Below are positions 11,184 through 22,435 of a stretch of DNA of 64,000 nucleotides, in pieces. Both the position numbers and the translations under genes were made by a program. The notes beneath the pieces are model-generated. The model ran no database searches, was not told where the DNA came from, and worked only from the letters and a program-made list of their open reading frames with translations. The DNA is taken from assembly GCA_028386065.3 (NCBI GenBank), contig JAKUCV010001732.1, forward strand, positions 23,359 through 87,358, written 5' to 3'. Position 1 is the first letter of the stretch. Every line of letters starts with the position of its first letter. This DNA comes from Turnera subulata. Its lineage: Eukaryota; Streptophyta; Magnoliopsida; Malpighiales; Passifloraceae.

Positions 11184-12008
11184 GGCGTTCCTATTTATAT
11201 CCAAATGCACTTCATTTAATTCTGGAGGAAGGGGTTTTATCTGCATATTTGGTGCAAGATCGTCAGCTCCAATTTGATTGATAGGCGGCTGCGGCTGGAC
11301 AGGCTGGTGGACGGGCTGGACAGGCTGAGGCTGTGCTGGGCTTAGGCTGAGGCTGTGTTGGCCCTGTCGTTTTGGCTTAATGTTGTCATCAATAGTGTCA
11401 ACCTGGTAGCAGGTGCTGAAGCTCAAATTTGACTTAGGGGCCTGGAGCATACTGAAATTCATCGTATTTTCTCCAATTCTCAGTGTCACCCTTCCTTCCT
11501 CAACATCAATCAATGCCCTAGTCGTGGCAAGAAAAGGTCTCCCTAGAATGATGGGTGTGTGGGCATCTAATGCCATATCCATGACCATAAAATCAACAGG
11601 AATAAAGAAGTCACCAACCTTCACAGGCACATCCTCTTACACTCAAACAGGATACACAAGTGATCGGTCAGCAAGTTGGATTTTCATCCTTGTGGTCTTG
11701 ATGTTTCCAAGGTCCATACCTTGAGTGATGGAAAGTGGCAGCAGGCTCACACTAGCCCCTAGGTCGCATAGGGCCCCTTCGATCTTCTTGCTCCCAATAT
11801 TGCATAGAATTGTAAAGCTCCCTGGGTCTGAGCATTTTTTGGGTGGTTGATGTTGAATGAGAGTGCTTCCATGGGCTGTCATAGCTATAGTCTCAATATC
11901 ATCAATGGTTCTCTTCTTTGTCAAAATCTCCTTGAGGAACTTAGCATATGAAGGCACCTGTGTCACCACGTCACTGAAAGGAACATTCACATATAACTTT
12001 CTTAGCAT
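11184..12008 (-). pseudogene. Athila/Tat-like Gypsy aspartic protease
   Basis: Minus-strand frame with KVPSYAKFLKEILTKKR-like sequence (QVPSYAKFLKEILTKKR), then DPGSFTILCNIGSKKIEGALCDLGASVSLLPLSI. The CDLGAS box is the active-site motif of Athila/Tat proteases, in place of DTG/DSG. The flap and C-terminal part MDMALDAHTPIILGRPFLAT also match. A stop after RSLVYPV (11643) splits it, with the frame resuming as DVPVKVGDFFIPVDF. The C-terminus (QPQPVQPVHQPVQPQPP, then LPPELNEVHLDINRNAIV) runs to the Copia-1 insertion, where the integrase tail at 1797 follows in frame. No RT follows. Confidence 0.83.
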
Positions 12009-12026
12009 TTCCTTGAACTTACTGAA

Positions 12027-13636
12027 TTACTTTTCCAATTTGGCCTTGTGGTACACTTCTGGGTATGGGAGTTGAGGTTGGTATGGTCGGACAGTCTGGG
12101 GCTGTTTCTCTACTTTCTTCGTGCTAACAGCCTCAACCACAAGCTCAGCGACAGGCTGGGTCTGTGTCTGCACTGTCCGTTCCAAGCTGGATGTTGATGC
12201 TGTCTGCTCCACAGCATCAGGCTGTCTTGGTGCTGTACCCCTTAACTCCTCTTCACTGCAAAGGATTACAACGTTGCAATGTTCAGTCTTCGGGTTCTCC
12301 ACTGGTTTCCCTGAAAGGGCTCCTTGCTGATTGATGGTCGTCGAGGCTTGTTGGGCAATTTGGTTCTCGAGGAATCTGTGGTGGGATTTGATTTGACTAA
12401 TTTCCTCGCTCATTTTGTTCTGGTTTGCCAATATGGACTGCAGCATGCTCACCATGTCAGTGTTTTTGCCTTGCTGTCCTCCTTGGTTCTGTCTTTGGTA
12501 TGGGAGCTGTCCGCCTTGATGCTATCGTTGAAGTTGGGGCTGTTGTGGGATTCTTTCTTCATTTGGTCCTCTCCAAGAGAAATTTGGATGATTTCTCCAA
12601 GAGGGATTATAAGTGTTCCCATATGGCCCTTGCTTCTGCTGGATGAAAATTGCTTGCTCTGAATCACACTTGGTAAAAAGTGGGCAATTGGACGTGCTGT
12701 GAGGTCCTCCACATCCTTCACAGTCTAAGGCTGTGGAAGTGGCTGCCTTGACGTGAGCAGCCCCTAATTGCTTCCTGAGGGCTTCAATCTCTGCCTCTAG
12801 CTTGGTTACTCTGTCTACTCCAATTATTTCGAATGTCTTGACTCCTCTGATCTGGGTTTTCCTTTTGGATAGGGCTTCAAGAATGGCAACTCCATCACTA
12901 TAGTCCTTGTCCAGAAATGAACCATTTGCCATTTTGTCGAGGGTGTTCTGGTCTTCATCACTCAGCCGTAATAAATTTGCTCAAGCTACACGGCCTCATC
13001 AATTCTGTGGTTTGGGAATCTCCTCAGCAGTCCCTTGAAGTGCTCCCAAGCATCATGAATGGATTCATCATAGCACTGGGAAAAGCCGATGAGTTGCTGC
13101 CTCAAGCTTGCAACTTTGCTCGACGGGTGGTATTCCTTCAAGAATGCTCTGACCAGGCTGTCCTAATCTGTGAAATGGCCTGCCTCATGGTTGTTGAGCC
13201 ATTCTAATGCTACGTCTTTGAGTGAGAATAGAAATACCCTCATATATAGCTGCTCCTTGGTCATTCCGTCTATGTTTACAGTGCTACACACCCGCAGAAA
13301 ATTCTGCAAGTGTGAATTTGGATCTTCTGAAGGTAAGCCTCCAAATGTGCGCCTCTCCAACATGCTGAGCAGGTTTGTTCTGATTTCATAGGGGGCCTCG
13401 ACATCTGGAATGGCTATGCTGTTGTGGATGATGGTGGTTGGTGGTTGTAGGAGCTGGGACATGGGGATGTAAGGTCACACAGGCTGAGCCTATTCAATCT
13501 TTGGGTGTGCTCCTTCATTGAGTCTGTTCGCCATGGTTTGTTGTTTCTGCTTGCTCTTCTTGCAAAACTCACGGGCTGTCCTTTCAATCTTCTGATGGAA
13601 GGTTAAAGATGGCTTCTTGCTCCTAGTTTGGGGCAT
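12027..13636 (-). pseudogene. Athila/Tat-like Gypsy gag
   Basis: The best start is the ATG at 13634-13636, which opens a basic N-terminus (MPQTRSKKPSLTFHQKIERT). Two in-frame stops (about 13490 and 13507) precede the gag core: PYEIRTNLLSMLERRTFGGLPSEDPNSHL, then ALEWLNN, FLKEYHPSSKV and DAWEHFKGLLRRFPNH, the standard retrotransposon gag pattern. Further stops interrupt it near 13160 and 12970. A coiled segment (VTKLEAEIEALRKQLG) and a zinc-knuckle-like CEGCGGPHSTSNCP (about 12680-12735) follow. The C-terminal part ends at 12027, 19 bases before the protease frame. Gag would coat the RNA in virus-like particles. This copy cannot make a full product. Confidence 0.83.
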
Positions 13637-13731
13637 GCACCACCTAAAAACTTCAACTTGGAAAAAGAAAAAGGTTAAGTAACAAAAAGCCTAATAAGTC
13701 AGAAATAAAAAGTAAAAGATTCAACCGCCAG

Positions 13732-13749
13732 TCCCCGGCAACGGCGCCA
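13732..13749 (-). other. Gypsy primer-binding site (tRNA-Asp)
   Basis: The minus strand reads TGGCGCCGTTGCCGGGGA. All 18 bases are complementary to the 3' end of plant tRNA-Asp(GTC), the primer used by Athila-type elements. It sits six bases inside the LTR end, fixing orientation. Confidence 0.9.
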
Positions 13750-13755
13750 AAAACT

Positions 13756-15863
13756 TGATGCGTGTGCTATCCTGCAAGTGCACAAGGTTGTTGTAGTACT
13801 TAAATCAAGGTCGTATCCACAGGGACTGGGTTGAATCTGTTCTCCTTCAATTTCGGACAAACTAGACTTGAAAATAATTAAACAAGAGTGGATTGGATGA
13901 TTAATGATTAAAACTAAAAATGAGCAGTAAGGTAAATATAACAGCAATCTAAACGAGGAAGAGATCAGAAATGGTGAGTTCTTAGACATCCGGGGTCCAC
14001 ATGTCCTGATTTATGCTTATAAATTGCTCAACAGCATCATCAGAGACTGAGCCTGTGGATGAGGCTGTGACTAATTAGATGTCTTGTCGGGGCTCCCAAC
14101 CTAAGGTACTATCAACGGCTTTCGATCTCATTAATAGTTCCTTAAGCTTTCATCTACCCCCCTGTCACTAGAGTAGACGTCCACTTAAGGATGAGGTTCA
14201 ATGTTGGTGCAAATTCCCACAGTCTCTCCCTACCTTCTTTCGAATGTCTAAGGAGTGAAGGCTGACTATTATAGGTCTAGCACTCCTGGCTTCTCCTTTC
14301 TGTCCTTCACCAGGCTGCTACTAAACTAAGAATATGCTACCCAATAATCAATCAAGAATCAAACTAGGAGTTGTGTTATCTCTTGACTATACTGTCACGG
14401 AATGAGGCTGTGCTGGGCACAGCATGATGCTGTCGACAGCAAGGGAGTCAATTATAAGATTGGTTCTTGGAGGCGCTCTTAACCTATACTGCACCTATTT
14501 GTTTCCCTCACAGGTGCCTCCCATGGTTCTCATCTTCCATGTGCTCTCGCATTGGTCAAACTCAGGGGATTAAGATTGGTGTTTAGGCTAATTCCTCAAT
14601 TAGTTTCTAACCTCGTCACAAGCTAAAAACTAAGAGTTTGGTTGTTGTTGTTCTAGTAGCTATAGTTTCTCCTTTCGGTCCCTCACCTAGCTACCTGTGT
14701 TCATGCATGGGTTTGATAAGAACCTAGACTTAGAGAAGGTTCTCAACAACTAAAGCAAGAAAAAGGGTTAAGAACATGAGCAATTTATTTAGCAAAGACC
14801 GAGTACATGCTTCCCCCTTCAACCTAAGAAGGGGTTGTTTAGTTCATAATCAAGGTTACAGAAACAATGGAAGAATGGATTGGCATCGTGTTTGTGAACA
14901 AACTAGAGGTTAGGGACGACACGGTTTCTACCTAGAAAGGCTGCAGAACCGTGTTTTCCCTTGGACCCTTGGTGTTTCTGGGTCCCACCTCTTTTCTCAA
15001 GCCCTCTGTAACTATGGGGTTTCTGGGGTTTTTGATCCGGGGATTCCTGGATGCTTTCCAGCCTTCTTCTTTCCCTTTTTGTTGGTGCAACTCCCTTCTC
15101 TTCTTCCTGCCAACTTGCTGAAGAGCATGTGTGTTAGGGCAAGTTGGCTCCTCTGTCTTCCAGCGTGTGTGTCAGGATAGGCATGATGGGCAGCAAATTG
15201 ATTGGTGGATTGGTAGTGGGTTGCAGGTTTGGCAGAGGGAATATTGGAGTTTTGAGTGGGTAATTCCTCTGGCCACCTTCTGGGCACTATGATTATTATT
15301 CTCCTCTGCCAAAAGGAATTCCAAAGCACTCAAGTTGTGTTTTGCAGGCTCCATGTGCGGGATGAGCAAGTGGTGCAGTTTAATATTGTTTATGTAATTC
15401 TGGGTTTTTGCAGGTCGCACAGCATGAGGCTGTTGAGGCACAGGTTGAGGCTGTGCAAGGCTTAATTGCAGTCCTCCTTCAACTTCTTCTTTGGTTGGTT
15501 TCTGCCTCTTCTGCCAAAAATGAAGTGTCATGAAGACTTCCTATAAATGTGCTGGGACAATGATCCTTATTGGAAATCTTGTGATTTGCAGGTGGAATTA
15601 GGTCTTTAATCGAGTTTGTAATGAACAACAGCCTCAGGAACAGCCTCAAGGGTTCTGCAATAGGCTCATGCTGTGGCAGAAGCTATTTCTTTAAATTCTT
15701 CAATAAAATCTTCCCAAATTGGTTGAAATGCACCTGAAATCACTAATTATGCAGTAAAGGGTAGGAATACAGGAAATATGACAGAATTATGCATAAGAGG
15801 CATATAATCATGTAAGAATAAGCACATATCATGCCTAAAACTATGCATATTTTGTGTGCATCA
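13756..15863 (-). repeat. Gypsy 5' LTR
   Basis: 2108 bp bounded by TGATGC at 13756 and GCATCA ending at 15863, a perfect 6-bp terminal inversion. It lies next to the tRNA-Asp primer site. It has no coding capacity and contains several AGGCTGTG-type motif copies (14047-14080, 14402-14450, 15419-15460, 15629-15680). The partner LTR lies beyond the left end of the window, so the target duplication cannot be checked. Confidence 0.85.
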
Positions 15864-16262
15864 CTGTTGCTAACTTTAGCAACCTGTTTTGCAGGCCATG
15901 CAGGTATGTGTTCTCCGGTTACTGGGTCGATTGCTGAAGTCGGACTCGGCGAGTTTGGGAGCGGGTTGCTGTTCCATTAGTGGCTCGTGNGTTGGTTGGT
16001 GGTGGTATTTGTATCTGCTGGTGTTTTTGCTTATCTTATGTAATGGTGGTTTCATCCACAACCTTCTGTTTATAATCAATAATATGCTTTCCGGTTTGCC
16101 AAAAATCATCTCAATTATTGACAATTTTATAATGGCATCTGCTAATTGTTTCCGAACAACAATCCTAAGTCCTCCTTGATGTCACAAGATACAAAAATTT
16201 ATATGCGAAAACAATATAGGATAGAAATATTAATTTGAAGAATATTGTTTTTTTTAAAAAGA
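15864..16262. other. Unassigned spacer between Gypsy and Helitron
   Basis: About 400 bp with one N at 15990. It has TTTTGCAG followed by GCCATGCAG and GTATGT, which could be a tiny splice-bounded exon, and a valine/leucine-rich open stretch with no recognisable relative. No gene is claimed. Confidence 0.4.
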
Positions 16263-16275
16263 ACTAGTTTTTGTG

Positions 16276-16292
16276 CACGTGCATTGCACGTG
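16276..16292 (-). other. Helitron 3' hairpin
   Basis: Perfect 7-bp inverted repeat with 3-nt loop just before the CTAGT terminus at 16263-16267 (minus strand). Confidence 0.8.
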
Positions 16293-16599
16293 GTACAATC
16301 TTGTTTTTTTTAGATAAGTTTTTGAGAATTTAAAGATTTTGTTTTATTTTTTAAATTAGGTGAAATATTCTCATTGTAATTTATAATTTTATAAATAAAT
16401 TACAAATTATTAATATAATAATTACCTTATATTTATAATCAATTAAATAATTACTTTTTTAATAATATTTTTTGTATTGTAATTTGATTATAATATATTA
16501 AGCATGAAAACGGTTTATATGAAAGATTTTGACATTTGTAAATACTGAGCAACATAAAGTTATGTAATAGAAAACTCAATTTTTTTTAGTTTAACTTTC

Positions 16600-17740
16600 T
16601 TAAGAATTGAGTGACACATGTATTTATAATATTATAGGAAGTGGATATGCTTTATGTTCCAAAATTATCTGTCCTACCTCTTGTCAAGATACAATTCTTG
16701 CTTCATCAAATTTTCAAATCTCATCTATCGTTGTAGTGCTATTGTCCTCTGCAATATGCACTGCCACTCTAACTTGTCCTTTGTATATGTACTTGTAAAG
16801 AACTTTACAGAACATATACTTGAGCACTTCTCAACATTAATATCACAATTATATACTTAAGCATATCTCAAGAGATATGCATTGTAAGGTATAACTCATC
16901 AGTTATCTACTACTTTCCTTTTCTTTCTCACGATTTGATTACTATTCCATCGTCTACATATTGGATATCTATCTTTTCCTTTAGTTGTTGACGAAATAAA
17001 TATTCTAGGATAATGAAATCGACATTACGGAGTTTCTTTATCAACATTTTCTTGCACCATGCAGCTACAATTTTTCTTCAACTCATCGCAAGGCCAATGC
17101 ATCATGTGCTTTGATACTAACAGATAGAGCAATAGTGAAACTGTTCTAGAGATGTAATTTTATTGCTTTCTTTTAGTATAAGCAATAAATGTACATGTGG
17201 CATTCCTTTTTTTTTTTTTAAAAAAAACTCTATGACGAAAGCATGTTCCGTTACAAATATATGCTTTTTAATTATTTGATCTTTGATATCCTGAAATTTG
17301 GCCCAAAACACTCTATCTTAGTAATTTCGGTCTATTTTGTGCAGTTTGTTCATATTTCAACTCATCTTTAATCTCTTGCCATTCCGGATTGCATGTTATT
17401 GTTTTAAACAAATCAGGTTTCCTAAATCGTTGAACTAACGTCGTATTTCTCTTGGACCTCCGATAAAAGAACTTGATAGTATGAGCATTTTTCCAACTTC
17501 ATTTGCTTTAGTCTCTCCAGCCATGACACTATCAACAATACCTTGATATAATTTTTATCTTATTTTTTATTGTTATAGACAAAAATAGCTGAGTCTTGTT
17601 GTTTCTAGTTTTCTATATATGTCAACCGTAAATTGTTGAAACAATCTTCCAACCAAAAGAATTAAAATCCATTCATCTTCTCTTATTTGAAGTTTGTAGC
17701 AATAATATTCTCTACAAGAAACTTTTGTAGTTGTGAGTCT
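16600..17740 (-). pseudogene. Helitron Rep (helitron-like N) domain remnants
   Basis: Conceptual translation in shifting minus-strand frames recovers, in order, KVSCREYYCYKLQIREDEW, GRLFQQFTVDIYRKLETTRL, LYQGIVDSV, SSFIGGPREIRR, LFKTITCNPEWQEIKDELK, VFWAKFQDIKDQIIKKHIF, GMPHVHLLLIL, CMMHWPCDELKKNCSCM, DRYPICRRWN and KYIYKGQVRVAV. These follow the plant Helitron Rep region collinearly, including the HUH-like HVH box. Many stops and frameshifts are present, and no helicase domain is readable. In an active element Rep nicks DNA for rolling-circle transposition. This copy is long dead. Confidence 0.85.
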
Positions 17741-18197
17741 ATGCACTCCTATATAAGAAGAATTTTTTTAATAAACTAAATATTATATGTAGAATATTTT
17801 TCTCATATAATTAGATAAATAAGTCTCATATATTTATAACCGGTACAAATATTAATTTTATTAATATTAGAATTTTTTTATTTTTTATAATGAGACATGA
17901 TCTTTAAAAATGTATATTAGTTTACCTATCCATTTTTTTTATTTTTTTTATAAGCTTTATCCTTTATTATACTTTAGATATAAATTGGACTAATAATTTT
18001 TGTAGTTAAATTAGCATAATTCCTCATAGAAAAAAACTAAAATCATCGTGGAAAAAATTACTGGCAGTGATAATAATAGCATGTTTTTTGATCTTCTCTT
18101 TCGAATATGTCATCAGAAGACGAAAACACAGGTGTATTATAGTTTTTTTTTGTCAAAGTATTATAATTGTTGTTGATTGTAGTACTTCTAGGCCTAC

Positions 18198-20927
18198 TGA
18201 AGCGCCCCGACCCATATTTACTGAACACAGTAAACACGTGCTGAAACTATTCTTATTGATAAAACAGACAGTACATCGCAGTCAAAATACTACACAGTAA
18301 ATCCAATTACAACAGAAGTTCCAAGACATTATCCGTCACCCACACTCGGGGACCATTATTCAATACACACACACAAAGCTCAATAGCAGTAGCAGAAAGC
18401 ATATGATACAGCAACAGAGGCAATATAGTAATGCAGCAACACAGCAACACAACAGCATGTATAATACAGCAGCAAAAGTCTTATATGCACCTGCAGCGGA
18501 GGTATGGATCCGGGGTCAGGTGGAGAAGAAAGCAGCAGCCATCGAACGTCGTACCTGAACTACGAAACAACTTAACCTACGGGATGAAAGCCCGCAGGCG
18601 AGGGGTGAGTCCGAAGTGCTCACCGACCATGGATAAATAGAGATATGCAGGCAACCATAATACTTTCGAAGAAAATACCAACAAAAGACAACTCAAAGAT
18701 TCTACCAAATCACGACTGAGCCATGACCAAAAGAATAGTTATTATTATTACCAATTTTATCTTTCGGGCCCCTGTCACTGGACAAGCTAGGGTCGTACCT
18801 GGTTATTAACTAATTCCGGATGCCAGGCCAAAACATAATCCGGGATCAACATCCCAATAACAAACCAATCCGGGATCAACATCCCAATATCCAAATCATC
18901 CGGGATCAACATCCCCAATAACCAAACCAAACCGGCCATGACACCATAGAACCTGCCTCTAACCATCTAGTTGTATCACTACTTTTCGCTTGACAATTAA
19001 ATCATCATCTCAAATTCAATTCCCATTCCGTTACTCTATCCTCAATTATCCAACTTTCTATTATCTCAATTTATACCACAGACCCAACCAATCAACAATC
19101 TCATAACTCCAATTATTCACAATTAACAGTTCAACAATTACTCACAATATCCACAAGACCAACAACACAGTCCAACAACAGCAACAACAATAACCATAGC
19201 AATCAAATAACTAACAATGATCATCTCAGCAGTTCAATCAAACAACAAAACACACACAGTATTACAGGCACATATTAAGGGTTATCCATCCTCACCTTAG
19301 CCGATTATCAATTTTGGAAATGCCCAACAGACTCCAAGTCCGGTTTCACAGGTAACTGCTCGTTATCAACTCCTATATCAAACAAATAATATGCACATAT
19401 AAGATGTTATGTAGATGCCATGCTAATACTGTATGCCGTAAAATAAATACTGACTCGTCTCGATTACTGCCTCGGGTTATTCCCGTTATCATCATAATTC
19501 ACCATTTAATTTTCATGTGTCAAAAACATACTATACTTATACCTGGTTATTATTCCGGTATTTATTACTTTGATAATACCCTTTCCATATTTATTTTCCT
19601 CAAAATAATTATTTTTCCATAAAATTATACATTTCTCCAAAATATATATTTTTTCCATTAATTCCATAATATTATTTCCCAAAATTATTTTCCCTTCCAG
19701 AATTATATATATATATATATATAAATATATTCCCATTATTATTTTCCAGATTTTTATTTCCTTAGTTCTTTTTCTTTTTAAATTTCGGACTGGGCCTTAC
19801 TGTGCAGCCCATGTCCAAAAACCCAGCCAAAAACCAGGCCCAACCCTAGAACTAGGTCATGCCGGGCCAGCAACCCAAGAGTGCCAGCCCAGGTCCAAGG
19901 CATCAAGCCCAGGCCTTCGGTTAGCCTCTTCTGGGTCTGCCCTTGACCCACTCGCTCATCCGGGTCTACGGGTTGACCCGCCCGTCACTCCCTTGCGAAA
20001 ACGGGTCGCTTACCTTGGTGAGCTGCAGACGATGGCGGCACGAGCGGATCGAGGCACGACGAGGCAGGTGTGGACAGCGCGACGCAAGGAGGGAGGAAGG
20101 CGACGGAGTAACGAGCTGCAGGCGGCTCGAAGCGGCAGCTCCGGTCGGTCGTCGCGTGGAGATGGGACGCGGTGGCTGCTGGGTCGACGCGCACGGAAGG
20201 AAGGCGACTGCGATGACTTCAGGTGGCTGCGACGAGGAAGTGAGGGAGAAGAAGGAGGGTGGCTGATGTCGGCTCAGATGGCGGTGCGTGGTACGGTGGT
20301 GGTGACGGTGGTTGCGGTGGCGGTAGTGGAGAAGAAAAGAAAATGGAAAGGGGAAGAGTGCCAAAACGGTGAGTTTTAGGTGTGTTGGTGTTTTGTTTTT
20401 TTTTTTTTTGTTTAAGGAGTTGTGCAGGCAGGAAAGGAACGAGAAGCTGGGTTTGTGTGTGTTTGCAGAAAGAAGAAAGGTGATGGTGGCGTACTAGAAA
20501 AGCAGAAGAAACATAGGTTAAAGGTATGCAAAACACTGGTAAGGCACGGGTGAAGGACTAGCAATACAGGAAAGAGGCGGCTCACAGGATGCATAATTGA
20601 GCTGCCTCAATTATGTAGCACTATGCTGCATGAGAGGTGTGTCCCGTCCGAACCAGAAAATAACCAATATACCCCCTTACCTTTATTTCTGATCCGTTAA
20701 CTCTAGGATAAACCTGACTTTTTTGAAGATTCCTGGACCCGAAAAATTCCAACTTTGATCCGTAAAATCAGCAGAAAAATCCCGAACGTGGGACAGGGCT
20801 CGGTATCGGAATCCGATGCCCGATTTACCATGAAATAATTACCAAAGATTATTTTTATATGGTAAATTACTGTACAAAGTATTTTATAGTCCCGGTAAAA
20901 ATATAAATTTCTACCTGGGCTATTACA
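18198..20927 (-). repeat. Solo LTR, chromovirus-like, inside the Helitron
   Basis: 2730 bp, TGAAGCGCCCCGACC at the left and CCTGGGCTATTACA at the right. It is the inverted relative of the LTRs at 52307 and 57777: it shares the CCCGGGTA-type start, the CACTTCGGACTCACCCCTC and GCGGGCTTTCATCCCGTAGG blocks, a GC-rich segment (about 19940-20330) and the GGGTCGGGGCG end. CCTAC (18193-18197) and CCTAT (20928-20932) form a one-mismatch target duplication. No internal domain is present, so it is a recombinant solo LTR. Its GC-rich reading frames are non-coding LTR sequence. Confidence 0.8.
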
Positions 20928-21822
20928 CCTATCTTTCAGACAATCTTATTTTCACTTAGCACCAATAAACTTGGCCTTGTTCTTTCTGCTTGGATGATGA
21001 TAGCTCCTTATCCAATTTAACTCTAAAAGATGCAAATAAAAAATATAAAAAATATTTTTTTTCTTTTATATAGTATAGACAAATACAAAGATTCTCTTTT
21101 AGAACCACTAACTCGTTCACAATGGATGTATAATGTCATTACAGATAAGACCTCCATTTGAATGGGTGAGAAATTCGGTAACTGATTGTAGGAAAAATTA
21201 ACGATATAACATTAAAAAAAGGAACATAAAATAATATATGATAAAAATAAAAAATATTAACTACATAGCATTAAAAAAATTAACAACGACTCAATAAAAT
21301 AATTATATTTTTCTAAAACAAAAAAAAAAATCGCAATGTTATTAACGGATAAGATGAGCTTGGGAGGTGATAAGAATAAAAAGATATAGTAACTGAATAG
21401 TACAATATGCAGGTAAGAATTTTATTTCACGTTAGATTGGATTGGATGAAAGCTAATTAAGTTTTGCATTCAATCATCCTTCGTTTTATAAAAAATACTT
21501 CTAAGAGGAAGTAAAATTCAATAACCCAAGGACACAAAGTCGAAAAGAATATATAAATAGTTACAGTTTTTGTATATATAAATAGTTACAGATTTTAAAA
21601 AGAATTCCAGACACACTCAAATTGTTCAAAAGAAAATTCACACGCAGAGAATTGGTATTATATATTTCTTTTTTTCCCATCAAACTGATAATTGGCTATA
21701 ATGATAAACATAATTATCCAAGAGTAAGAACAAAACTCTTTTTATTATCACTCTTTTTTATTAGTTATGTCATTGATTTGAAAACAAAAGTCATCGTCAT
21801 TGTATTTTCAATATTAAAAAAT

Positions 21823-21881
<59 letters not shown>
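21823..21881. repeat. (CA)n(TA)n compound microsatellite
   Basis: About 12 CA units followed by about 17 TA units in AT-rich DNA. Confidence 0.92.
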
Positions 21882-21885
<4 letters not shown>

Positions 21886-22406
21886 GTGATTTACTCTATT
21901 ATTGTTATCTGATAAGAATTATATTAGCTTTAGCATAAAAAAAAGAATTATATTAGTTTTAGATTGATAAACTTTACAGCTGATAAGATAATATTGTTAT
22001 TCAAAACTATCCTTTTATCATTTTTTTTATTGTGTATCTCTTTACAAATTTCTTCTCCGTCATCTCTCTTTAAATACAGATACAAGATACAAGACTCTCT
22101 ATCTGTGTATGTGAAATAATAGTCTGATACAGTTGCTCTATTCATTCATTCTCTTTCACTCCTCCTTTATTTTGTTTCTATTTATACTACACAAGGTCTA
22201 GATACAGTCTGTGTGTGATACAGTTTCTCTATCATTCACTCATTCTCTCTCATTCTTCTTTTGTGTTTTTATTTGTATAGGTACGAATGTTGGTATAGTA
22301 TTAAAGTTATTTTGTCACTCTTACTTAAGCATCCTGTTTGTTTTTATATTCTTTTTATTTCTCCAATCTATTTTAATTATTTTTTTTGTTTGTGCAGAAA
22401 AATAAT

Positions 22407-22435
22407 CCCGTGGAATCCACGGGAAGTGAGCTAGT
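22407..22435 (+). mobile_element. Second Helitron 3' terminus
   Basis: Plus-strand hairpin CCCGTGG AAT CCACGGG (22407-22423), seven bases, CTAGT (22431-22435), then T. This is a textbook Helitron end in the opposite orientation to the first. The matching 5' TC end was not identified. The AT-rich body (about 21080-22406) has no transposase, so it is non-autonomous. Confidence 0.72.

Larger units (their letters stand above)
16263..21079 (-). mobile_element. Decayed Helitron, split by a solo LTR
   Basis: The 3' terminus on the minus strand is a 7-bp-stem hairpin (16276-16292, CACGTGC ATT GCACGTG), eight bases, then CTAGT ending at 16263 and a flanking T. This is the standard Helitron end. The proposed 5' end is TCTATACTATATAAAAG starting at 21079, a typical plant Helitron start, although the preceding base is G rather than A. 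Rep-domain remnants lie at 16600-17740. A 2.7 kb solo LTR is inserted at 18198-20927. Confidence 0.7.
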
